64,000 nt of DNA from Novacetimonas maltaceti (GTDB taxonomy: Bacteria > Pseudomonadota > Alphaproteobacteria > Acetobacterales > Acetobacteraceae), in the NCBI RefSeq assembly GCF_002906255.1, contig NZ_POTC01000002.1, positions 1-64,000 on the forward strand, given 5' to 3'. A model generated the notes under the pieces. The model was given only the letters and a program-made list of their open reading frames with translations, was not told where the DNA came from and did no database searches. A program made the translations under genes and the position numbers. This document shows positions 27,163-34,427 of this stretch, piece by piece; position 1 is the first letter of the stretch, and each line of letters begins with the position of its first letter.

Positions 27163-27218
27163 GGCGCTGCCCCTGCGGCACGCGCTTTTGGCACTTTCAC
27201 ACAAGGTCACGTCCTGTC

Positions 27219-27854
27219 ATGTCCTATACGGTAAAGGAGATCTTTCCCACGCTGCAGGGTGAAGGCGGGCAGGCCGGCCGGGCCGCCGTCTTCTGCCGTT
27301 TCGCGGGCTGCAACCTGTGGTCCGGCCGCGAGGAAGACCGCAGTGGCGCGGCCTGCCGGTTCTGCGACACCGACTTCATCGGGACCGATGGTGAAGGCGG
27401 GGGACGTTTTGCCGACGCGGCTTCCCTTGCCGATGCGATCGCCGCCGCATGGCCCGCGTCCTCCCGCGCGAGGGCCTTTGTCGTCTTTACGGGGGGCGAG
27501 CCGCTGCTGCAGCTTGATGCGGCGCTGATTGACGCGATGCACGCGCGCGGCTTCTTCATCGCCGTGGAGACAAACGGGACGGTCCCCGCCCCCGCAGGCA
27601 TCGACTGGGTCTGTGTCAGCCCCAAGGCAGGCACGGCGCTGGTGCAGGAATCGGGACAGGAACTCAAGCTGGTTTTCCCGCAGCCTGACCTGATGCCCGA
27701 ACAGGTCGCGGGCCTTGCGTTTTCGCAGTTCTGGCTGCAGCCGATGGACGGCCCCGACCGTGTGGCCAATACCGCGCGCGCCGTGGAATACTGCATGGCG
27801 CACCCGCAATGGCGGCTTTCGCTACAGACACACAAGCTGATCGGGATCCCCTGA
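27219..27854 (+). CDS. queE: 7-carboxy-7-deazaguanine synthase
   Basis: 211 residues, a radical SAM enzyme of queuosine (7-deazaguanine) synthesis. It starts [16 protein letters not shown] and has the expanded cluster motif in which CNLW is separated by about 14 residues from CRFCDTDF, then FTGGEPLLQ near 90 and VETNGT near 113. It converts carboxytetrahydropterin (from QueD) to carboxydeazaguanine. One base separates it from queC. No preQ1-riboswitch-like element is evident upstream. Confidence 0.9.
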   Translation: MSYTVKEIFPTLQGEGGQAGRAAVFCRFAGCNLWSGREEDRSGAACRFCDTDFIGTDGEGGGRFADAASLADAIAAAWPASSRARAFVVFTGGEPLLQLDAALIDAMHARGFFIAVETNGTVPAPAGIDWVCVSPKAGTALVQESGQELKLVFPQPDLMPEQVAGLAFSQFWLQPMDGPDRVANTARAVEYCMAHPQWRLSLQTHKLIGIP

Positions 27855-27855
27855 C

Positions 27856-28596
27856 ATGACCATTCCCGCCCCTTCCCCCGCCGGCCCATCGGGTGAGCGC
27901 GCGCTGGTCGTCTTCTCAGGCGGCCAGGATTCGGCGACCTGCCTGGCATGGGCGCTGTCACGTTTCGCGCATGTGGAAACGCTGGGCTTCGACTATGGGC
28001 AGCGGCACAGTATCGAGCTGTCCTGCCGCGAGAAACTGCGCGCGGGCATGGCGGCACTCGATCCCGCATGGGGCGTGCGGCTTGGCCCGGACCATACGCT
28101 GTCACTCGACGCGTTGGGCGCGGTATCGGACACCGCGCTGACGCGCGAGGCGGAGATCACGCTGGGCGAAAACGGGCTGCCCACGACCTTCGTGCCGGGG
28201 CGCAACATCATCTTCCTGACCTTTGCCGCGGCACTGGCGGCGCGGCGCAATGCACGCCACATCATCACCGGCGTGTGCGAGACGGATTATTCCGGCTATC
28301 CCGACTGCCGCGATGACACGATCAAGGCGCTGCAGGTGACGCTCAACCTCGGCATGGCCAGCCGCCTCGTGCTGCATACGCCGCTGATGTGGATCGACAA
28401 GGCGCAGACATGGATGATGGCGCGCGAACTGGGCGGCGACGCGCTGGTGGACCTGATCAACCGCGAAAGCCACAGTTGCTACCTCGGCACGCGCGGCGTC
28501 ATGCACCCGTGGGGCCACGGCTGCGGCACCTGTCCCGCCTGCCAGTTGCGGCGCGCCGGATGGGAACGCTTCGAGGCCATGACATCAGATGCTTGA
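27856..28596 (+). CDS. queC: 7-cyano-7-deazaguanine (preQ0) synthase
   Basis: 246 residues. The PP-loop ATP site is [13 protein letters not shown] near 20, and the zinc-binding cysteines are at the C-terminus in SCYLG and [10 protein letters not shown]. It turns carboxydeazaguanine into preQ0 using ATP and ammonia. It is the middle gene of queE-queC-queD and overlaps queD by eight bases. Confidence 0.92.
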   Translation: MTIPAPSPAGPSGERALVVFSGGQDSATCLAWALSRFAHVETLGFDYGQRHSIELSCREKLRAGMAALDPAWGVRLGPDHTLSLDALGAVSDTALTREAEITLGENGLPTTFVPGRNIIFLTFAAALAARRNARHIITGVCETDYSGYPDCRDDTIKALQVTLNLGMASRLVLHTPLMWIDKAQTWMMARELGGDALVDLINRESHSCYLGTRGVMHPWGHGCGTCPACQLRRAGWERFEAMTSDA

Positions 28597-29116
28597 ACTG
28601 GTCTTTACCCGGCGCTTCTGCATGGCGCACCGCCTGCTTTCGGGAGAAAGTGAACGCTGCGCGCTGCCGCATGGCCACAACGAATATGTCCGCGTGACCC
28701 TGCGCCCGACGAACCCTGTGCGCCTGGACGGGACGCAGAACATGGTCGTCCCCTTCCACCGGGCCAAGGGGACATGGCATGATTTCGTCGATAACAGCCT
28801 CGACCATGCCTTCCAGCTTGGCGAGGGCGATCCGCTGCTGTCATGGTTCCGCGCGCACGAACCCGAACGCGCGGCACGGATCATCGTGACACCCGGCGAC
28901 CCCACGACGGAACTGATGGCCTGCCTGATGATGGCGAAGCTCAATGCCTTCCTGCACGCGGATGGCGACATCCTGACCTGCGCGGAAATCGTGCTGGAGG
29001 AAACGCCGACCAACACCGTGCGCTATGCCGGGGATCCGCTGCTGATGCTGCCTGCCCCCCGCCCGCCGCACGAATGCTGGTGGCGGCGCGCGGACATGAG
29101 CATTTCGGATTCCTGA
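28589..29116 (+). CDS. queD: 6-carboxy-5,6,7,8-tetrahydropterin synthase
   Basis: 175 residues of the 6-pyruvoyl-tetrahydropterin synthase fold. Zinc ligands are His14 in FCMAHRL and the HGHN pair near 29-31; the catalytic Cys precedes them in [10 protein letters not shown]. It makes the pterin used by QueE. It is longer than the usual 120-140 residues, with inserts around 60-110 and a Pro-rich tail. Its start lies inside the end of queC. Confidence 0.88.
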   Translation: MLELVFTRRFCMAHRLLSGESERCALPHGHNEYVRVTLRPTNPVRLDGTQNMVVPFHRAKGTWHDFVDNSLDHAFQLGEGDPLLSWFRAHEPERAARIIVTPGDPTTELMACLMMAKLNAFLHADGDILTCAEIVLEETPTNTVRYAGDPLLMLPAPRPPHECWWRRADMSISDS

Positions 29117-29248
29117 CGCACCGCGCCGGGACCGGGGATCGACCGGCACCGGGGCCATGAGGCGCACCGTTTCTTTATTTTAAGGCAGAAACCGGGCCAC
29201 AAAATCCATCAGGCTGTTATTGTCTGGCGGATTTTGACGACTCTTTTG

Positions 29249-29349
29249 CGCGACCTGCCGGTCGCGATCCCAACAGGACCACGGGGACTTCCCCCGGTTT
29301 CGGGAAGTCCGCATGCCCTGTTGGGGCATGTGTTCCCCTTTTCCCGTGG
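29249..29349 (+). promoter_or_regulatory. Structured leader RNA upstream of the SulP transporter
   Basis: Several perfect complementary segments occur in 100 bases: CGCGACC/GGTCGCG (29249-29266); outer helix CCACGGG (29279-29285) with CCCGTGG (29343-29349); inner hairpin GACTTCCC (29286-29293) with GGGAAGTC (29302-29309); hairpin CATGCCC (29312-29318) with GGGCATG (29324-29330). An alternative helix CCCAACAGG (29269-29277) with CCTGTTGGG (29317-29325) excludes the last hairpin and crosses the outer helix. This is the look of a riboswitch-like switch. The sul1 RNA motif reported upstream of alphaproteobacterial sulfate transporters is the first family to test. Confidence 0.55.
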
Positions 29350-29369
29350 ACCATAACGGAAATGAACGG

Positions 29370-30833
29370 ATGAATGGACTGACACGCTATCGCGACGAAT
29401 GGTTTGGCAACATACGGCGCGACATCCTTGCCGGGATGGTGGGCACTTTCGCGCTGATCCCCGAAGTGATCGCCTTTTCCTTTGTCGCGGGCGTCGATCC
29501 GGAGGTGGGGCTGTATGCCTCCTTCGTCATCAGCGTGGTCATCGCCTTTACCGGTGGGCGGCCGGGCATGATTTCCGGTGCCGCCGGGTCCGTCGCGCTG
29601 GTGGCTGCGGCACTGGTGCGGGGGCATGGCGTGCAGTACCTGCTGGCGGCGACATTGCTGGCGGGCCTGTTCCAGGTGGTCTTCGGCCTGCTGCGACTGC
29701 ATGTGCTGATGCGCTATGTCTCGCGCTCCGTGCGCACGGGATTCGTCAACGCGCTGGCGATCCTGATCTTTTCCGCGCAGGTGCCGCATATGCTGCATGT
29801 GTCGTGGCATACCTACGCCATGATCGCGCTGGGGCTGGTCATCATCTATGGCGTGCCGAAATTCTTTACCGCCATTCCTTCCCCCCTCATCTGCATCGTG
29901 GTGCTCAGCGCCGTTGCGGCCGCCATCCCCATGCCGCTGCATACCGTGGCCGACCTCGGGCGGTTGCCCGACAGCCTGCCGCACCTTGTCTGGCCTGACG
30001 TGCCGTTCACCGGCGCCACCCTCGGGATCATCGCGCCCTATGCCCTCGCCATGGCGACGGTGGGCGTGCTAGAATCCATGATGACCGCCAGCGTCGTCGA
30101 TGACATCACCGAAACCCACAGCAACAAGCGCATGGAGTGTTCCGGGCTGGGCATCGCCAACATCGCGGTGGGCCTGTTCGGGGGCATCGCGGGATGCGGC
30201 ATGATCGGGCAGACGGTGGGCAACCTGCGCTATGGCGGGCGGGGGCGGCTTTCGACCTTCGTGGCCGGGGCGTTCCTGCTGCTGCTGATGGTGGCGCTGC
30301 GCCCGTGGGTGGCGCAGGTGCCGGTTGCCGCACTGGTGGCCATCATGATCATGGTCTCCGCCAGCACATTTTCATGGTCGTCGCTGCGTGACCTTGTCCA
30401 TCATCCCCGCCTGTCGAGCACGGTCATGCTGCTGACGGTCGCGGTGGTCGTCACCACCCATGACCTTGCGGCGGGTGTGGTCGCGGGCGTGCTGCTCAAT
30501 GGTGTGTTCTTTGCCTTCCAGGTGTCAAAGATGCTCGACATCACCAGCATCTGTGACCCCAGCGGGGAAGTACGCACCTATGTCGTCACGGGGCAGGTCT
30601 TCTTTGCCTCCGCCGACAGCTTCACCGATGCCTTTGACGTGCGTGACAGCGCACGCACCATCCATATCGACCTGCGGCAGGCGCATTTCTGGGATATTAC
30701 GGCAGTCGGCGCACTGGAAAACATCGTCACGAAGATGCGCCAGAACGGCATGACGGTGGAGGTCATCGGACTGAACGAGGCAAGCGCCACGCTGGTCAAC
30801 CGTCATTCCAGCCTGGATGTCGCCCCGACCTGA
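29370..30833 (+). CDS. SulP-family anion transporter with STAS domain
   Basis: 487 residues. About 10-12 membrane segments begin with [27 protein letters not shown], the conserved SulP entry, followed by [17 protein letters not shown]. The C-terminal STAS domain (about 390-487) includes [24 protein letters not shown]. SulP proteins carry sulfate, bicarbonate, molybdate or organic anions; specificity is not visible, though the leader hints at sulfate. ATG 29370 is used; a longer frame from 29313 would place part of the leader in the protein. Confidence 0.85.
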   Translation: MNGLTRYRDEWFGNIRRDILAGMVGTFALIPEVIAFSFVAGVDPEVGLYASFVISVVIAFTGGRPGMISGAAGSVALVAAALVRGHGVQYLLAATLLAGLFQVVFGLLRLHVLMRYVSRSVRTGFVNALAILIFSAQVPHMLHVSWHTYAMIALGLVIIYGVPKFFTAIPSPLICIVVLSAVAAAIPMPLHTVADLGRLPDSLPHLVWPDVPFTGATLGIIAPYALAMATVGVLESMMTASVVDDITETHSNKRMECSGLGIANIAVGLFGGIAGCGMIGQTVGNLRYGGRGRLSTFVAGAFLLLLMVALRPWVAQVPVAALVAIMIMVSASTFSWSSLRDLVHHPRLSSTVMLLTVAVVVTTHDLAAGVVAGVLLNGVFFAFQVSKMLDITSICDPSGEVRTYVVTGQVFFASADSFTDAFDVRDSARTIHIDLRQAHFWDITAVGALENIVTKMRQNGMTVEVIGLNEASATLVNRHSSLDVAPT

Positions 30834-30858
30834 GCGGGAAGCCCCCGCCGATAACGAG

Positions 30859-30939
30859 TAAAAGTTTTTGGGTGCCGCCTTTTGATCGCAAAAGGCGGCC
30901 TCTTCGGAAGCTTTAAAAAAGCTTCACCAAAAACTTTTA
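30859..30939. repeat. Palindromic cloverleaf repeat, copy 2 (bidirectional terminator)
   Basis: The closing stem is 13 bp (30859-30871 with 30927-30939). It encloses hairpin A (GCCGCCTTTT 30874-30883 with AAAAGGCGGC 30890-30899) and hairpin B (GAAGCTTT 30907-30914 with AAAGCTTC 30918-30925). The design and much of the sequence match copy 1 at 14433-14507. It lies between the convergent ends of the SulP gene and the lipoprotein gene at 30951. Confidence 0.8.
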
Positions 30940-30950
30940 AAACCCGCGCT

Positions 30951-31862
30951 TTATTTTTTCGCGACGGTCTTGCCTGTGGTGGCCGTGCTGCTCTGGGCCG
31001 TGCTGTCCGCGAACGGGTCGGGCATGTTGGTGGTCCCGGCAAGCTTGCGCCACGCATCGGCATTCTGCGTGTCGCCTTCCTTCTGCGCGCTCTGGCTGGC
31101 GCGCATGTACAGGTCCGACGCCTGCGACGCATTGCCCGCCTGCCCCGCCGCGCGCGCGGCAACACTCAGGCCACGCGCCATGTCACGATATTCCACATGC
31201 GTCTGCCGTGCCGACACCGCCTGCATCGCATCCTGATAGGCCGTCTGCGCGTCCCCGCCATCAACCAGCAGCCTGCGCGCCACGATTTCCTGCGCATCGG
31301 CCAGCCACGACCATGCCGATGTCTTCGGCAGCTGCGCGAAATAGGTCGCGACACTGTCCAGTGTCGTCCTGTCCCCACGGGCATCGGCAATCACGCCGGA
31401 CAGGAGCTGCGCTTTCTCCACGATCGCGGGATCGGACGAACGTGCGGCTGAAGACGCACTGCCCGCGGCCTCGTCAAGACGCCCAAGCCGGTAGAGTGCA
31501 CCGGCCTGCACAAGGTCAAGGCCCGTATCATCGGACTGCGCCCCACGCACCGACAGCGCCGCGCGGGTGGAGGCCACGGTGGACAGCGCATCCTGCGCCC
31601 GGTTTTCATCAAGCTGCACGACGGCAAGGTTGTAGCCCGCATCCCCGATGGCGGTGACATCGTCACGCGCCAGCGCCCGGACACCCGCCGCGCGGTACTG
31701 CCCTTCCGCCACCGACAGGCGGCCAAGGTCCACCGCGTCACGCCCGGTATCCATATCCTGCGACAGGGTGCTGTCGGTCGGGGCCGGAACCTTGCCCGAT
31801 CCACCGCAACCGGCCAGCAGGAGCACCATGGCGGCAGAAGCCATACAGGTCGCGCGCATCAT
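30951..31862 (-). CDS. Lipoprotein with TPR-like repeats, last gene of the MCE operon
   Basis: 303 residues. A lipoprotein signal with lipobox LAGC (Cys near 19) precedes GGSGKVPAP. The body is helical and Ala-rich with repeated units resembling tetratricopeptide pairs (for example AGYNLAVVQLDENRAQDALSTV, then AGALYRLGRLDEAAG). It is probably outer-membrane or periplasmic and may be a partner in lipid transfer. The start is ATG 31862, overlapping the MlaD stop by ATGA; a longer frame lacks the signal. MlaA, the usual outer-membrane lipoprotein, has no resemblance to it. Confidence 0.7.
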   Translation of the reverse strand: MMRATCMASAAMVLLLAGCGGSGKVPAPTDSTLSQDMDTGRDAVDLGRLSVAEGQYRAAGVRALARDDVTAIGDAGYNLAVVQLDENRAQDALSTVASTRAALSVRGAQSDDTGLDLVQAGALYRLGRLDEAAGSASSAARSSDPAIVEKAQLLSGVIADARGDRTTLDSVATYFAQLPKTSAWSWLADAQEIVARRLLVDGGDAQTAYQDAMQAVSARQTHVEYRDMARGLSVAARAAGQAGNASQASDLYMRASQSAQKEGDTQNADAWRKLAGTTNMPDPFADSTAQSSTATTGKTVAKK

Positions 31863-32815
31863 GGCTGCACCTTCCGCGGCGACAGCCGGCCATGTTTCTG
31901 CGTGGGCGTGCCGTGGCCGCCAAGTATCCACAGGCCGCGCATCTGGTCGACAAGCTGCTGCAGGCTGTGGGCCGTCGACTGCGCCTGCACCAGAAGCACC
32001 GGCAGCTGCTGGCTGGCATCGTTGAGGTTCTTGGTAATAGCCGGCAACTGAGGCGATGCGTCGCGCAGGTCGCCCGTTGCCTTCTGCACATTGGCCATGC
32101 TGGCGTCGGCTTTCTTCATCACGGTGGCCAACTGTCCCTCGATCGGGGTGAGTTGGGAAATCGTGGCGTTCAGCGTCGTGATCGTCGCCTCCGCCTGGCG
32201 GATCAGTTCGTCGTTGGTCATCAGGCGGCCAATCGACCCCTTGCCCGCATGCATGTCCGTGATGGTCGCATCCATCGTCGCCATCATGTGCTGCGCGTTG
32301 TCGAGCACCGGCATGATGCGCGCGCGGATATCGGCAAAGGTCTGGGTGATCGTATCCGCCGGGTTGGGGGCGTTCGTCGCGTTCAGGACGGCATAGCTCC
32401 AGTCCATCTTTTCGCCCTTCCCGCGGGAGATATCGATATAGCTTGCCCCCGCGACCACGAACTGCCGCCGGATCACGGCCGTGCTGTCACGGCGGATATA
32501 GGGTTCGACATCGGGGTCGATTTCGGCAATCGCGTACATGCCGCCCGCCGGGTTGATGCGCACCCGGCGGATCGTGCCCGCATGGATGCCCATGACCTCC
32601 AGATTGTCGCCAACCGACAGGCCACCCACCCCATTTTCAGGCAGGACAATCCGCAACCGTCCCGCCGGCGTCAGCCAGTTGCGCAGGACACCGGCCTCCA
32701 GCACCGCGCCAAACAGGATCAGCAGCGAGAAAAGGACAAGAACACCAACCCATTCATCCGCATAACGGACACGGATAAGCTGACGGATTCCATAGGATTG
32801 TTGTTTCTGTGCCAT
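31859..32815 (-). CDS. mlaD: MCE-domain substrate-binding protein MlaD
   Basis: 318 residues. One N-terminal membrane helix (about 20-42), then an MCE domain (about 50-130) with NGVGGLSVGDNLEVMGIHAGTIRRV and a later FVVAGASYIDI. The remaining 180 residues form a long helical stretch with DASMANVQKATGDL-type heptads and a basic tail. MCE proteins form hexameric rings that carry lipids between membranes. It sits between the ATPase-like gene and the lipoprotein gene, with overlaps at both ends. Confidence 0.85.
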   Translation of the reverse strand: MAQKQQSYGIRQLIRVRYADEWVGVLVLFSLLILFGAVLEAGVLRNWLTPAGRLRIVLPENGVGGLSVGDNLEVMGIHAGTIRRVRINPAGGMYAIAEIDPDVEPYIRRDSTAVIRRQFVVAGASYIDISRGKGEKMDWSYAVLNATNAPNPADTITQTFADIRARIMPVLDNAQHMMATMDATITDMHAGKGSIGRLMTNDELIRQAEATITTLNATISQLTPIEGQLATVMKKADASMANVQKATGDLRDASPQLPAITKNLNDASQQLPVLLVQAQSTAHSLQQLVDQMRGLWILGGHGTPTQKHGRLSPRKVQP

Positions 32816-33510
32816 TATATCACCCGCATGGGGAAAAGGCCTTCATCAAGAAGGCGCATGTGAATGTTCACCGCCTTGCGATAGACACTCCATGACGATG
32901 CATGCCGCGCAAGCCAGACCACGCCGCACCCCCGGTCGCGCGCCGCGGTCAGGGTCTCGAGAAACGGAAGTACCATTTCTGCTGGCAGCATATCGGATAT
33001 ATCCTCCAGAACAAGCAGGTCAGGCCGCCCCATGAAGGCCCGCACGCATGCCGCACGCGCCAGGTCGGCGGTGGACAGGTGGTCGGGCGTGCTGATCGGC
33101 AGGCCGGGGAAACCGAACTGTTCCCCCAGGGTCGTGGCCTCAGCCACCACATTCTCGAACTCGCCCTTGGTGTGGTAAAGCTGCTGCATCATGATGTTCA
33201 GGTGGGTGCCCAGCATGTTGATCCACCCACCCGCGCGCGGGATGCGCCCGATGCGCCCCCGCAGCGCGTTGAGCTGTCGGTCGGCCAGCGTGCTCCAGTC
33301 CAGCCCCATGAACCGGCACGTCCCCTGCGACAGGGTGATCATGCCCGAACACAGGTCCGCGAACATCGCGGCGCGCCCGGAATCACGACAGTCTATCACC
33401 GCGCAGTCCCCGGGCATCAGCCGGAAGTCATAGGGCGCGGGCATCAGGCCCGTTTCCTCGAACGAGGGAACGACCTGGCGCATTTCCAGAAGGGGTGCGT
33501 TTGCCACCAT
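32815..33510 (-). CDS. Degenerate MlaF-like ABC ATPase (probable pseudo-ATPase)
   Basis: 231 residues, placed and sized like MlaF and following its overall pattern, but every catalytic motif is altered. The Walker A region reads DCRDSGRAAM at 40-49, with Arg46 instead of the lysine and Ala47 instead of Ser/Thr. The signature is LSTAD at 145-149 instead of LSGGQ. The Walker B end reads LLVLEDI, with Glu169-Asp170 in place of Asp-Glu. A possible H-loop His203 remains. It is probably unable to hydrolyse ATP in the normal way. The frame is intact and tightly packed (two-base gap to MlaE, one-base overlap with mlaD), so it is not a decaying gene. Confidence 0.7.
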   Translation of the reverse strand: MVANAPLLEMRQVVPSFEETGLMPAPYDFRLMPGDCAVIDCRDSGRAAMFADLCSGMITLSQGTCRFMGLDWSTLADRQLNALRGRIGRIPRAGGWINMLGTHLNIMMQQLYHTKGEFENVVAEATTLGEQFGFPGLPISTPDHLSTADLARAACVRAFMGRPDLLVLEDISDMLPAEMVLPFLETLTAARDRGCGVVWLARHASSWSVYRKAVNIHMRLLDEGLFPMRVI

Positions 33511-33512
33511 TG

Positions 33513-34427
33513 TCAGAAATCCAGCATGAACAGGATGTTGACCACCATGATGAGCATGATGCCACGGGCGAAACCACGCGGCATCAATGTCGCGATCGTA
33601 TCATTGTTGCTGATGGTCAGGCCGGAAATGCACGCCCCCAGCCCGACAAAGAACCCGACGAGGAGGAATTTGAGCGGGATGACCAGATAGTCCCACGTCG
33701 TCATCGCCGTCAGCACGTTGAAGAAGAACGTCCAGACCGAGGAATTGATCGCCCCCGTCGAATGGGCCACGAAAAATCCCATCAGCAGGGAGACCAGCGC
33801 AAAGATCATCCCCAGCGCGAACCCGCCCAGCGTAAACGCGAAGGCACGCGGCATCACCAGCGTCAGGAACGGGTCAAGCCCACGTGCCTGCATGGTGCGG
33901 ACTTCCCCATTGAGCACCATCAGCCCGATTTCCGTCAGCGACAGCATGCCGCTGCGTCCCAGCAGGATGATGCCCACAAGGATGGGGGTGATTTCACGCA
34001 CCAGGACGGAGACGAGGATCGACCCCGTCATCTGCGCCATGCCGGCGAAGCCAAGCCAGTACGCCGCCTGCGACACCACCATCAGTCCGGCCAGCGTGGC
34101 GGTCACGACAGTGCTGATCAGGCCCCCGCTGACGACCTGCCGCAGGCAATGGCGGAATTCGAAGATGACCGGGCGGCGCCATGAATTGGGCCGCATGCTT
34201 TCGCGGATGGTCCCCCATCCCGCCCCGACCAGCATGAGGGTAAAGCGCACCTGATGCCGGACGAAGCGCCCGATCGCCGCAAGCCATGGCGCAACCCGCA
34301 ACAGCAGGCGCACAAGCGGCGGCGGCGGCGCGGCAGGCACGTCAGTCGTCGCCGCCGCCGGATTTGGGGCGGGGGTTGTGGCGGCGCCTGCCGGGGCGTC
34401 AGGGGATGTGGGATCGTTCGGGGTCAT
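33513..34427 (-). CDS. mlaE: MlaE-family lipid transport permease
   Basis: 304 residues. A 36-residue Ala/Pro-rich N-terminus is followed by the MlaE domain: an amphipathic start, then five to six membrane segments, with the conserved REITPILVGIILLGRSG near 145 and VLNGEVRTMQARGLDP near 172 (coupling to the ATPase). It is the inner-membrane core that takes up or exports phospholipid. It overlaps the receptor gene upstream by ATGA. Confidence 0.88.
   Translation of the reverse strand: MTPNDPTSPDAPAGAATTPAPNPAAATTDVPAAPPPPLVRLLLRVAPWLAAIGRFVRHQVRFTLMLVGAGWGTIRESMRPNSWRRPVIFEFRHCLRQVVSGGLISTVVTATLAGLMVVSQAAYWLGFAGMAQMTGSILVSVLVREITPILVGIILLGRSGMLSLTEIGLMVLNGEVRTMQARGLDPFLTLVMPRAFAFTLGGFALGMIFALVSLLMGFFVAHSTGAINSSVWTFFFNVLTAMTTWDYLVIPLKFLLVGFFVGLGACISGLTISNNDTIATLMPRGFARGIMLIMVVNILFMLDF

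Noticed and set aside
27163-27218. preQ1 riboswitch before queE
   Set aside because: 56 bases with no convincing hairpin plus A-rich tail; the interval is GC-rich.
32815-33510. Pseudogene call for the degenerate MlaF-like gene
   Set aside because: The frame is full length, uninterrupted and tightly packed with mlaE and mlaD, so altered function is more likely than decay.
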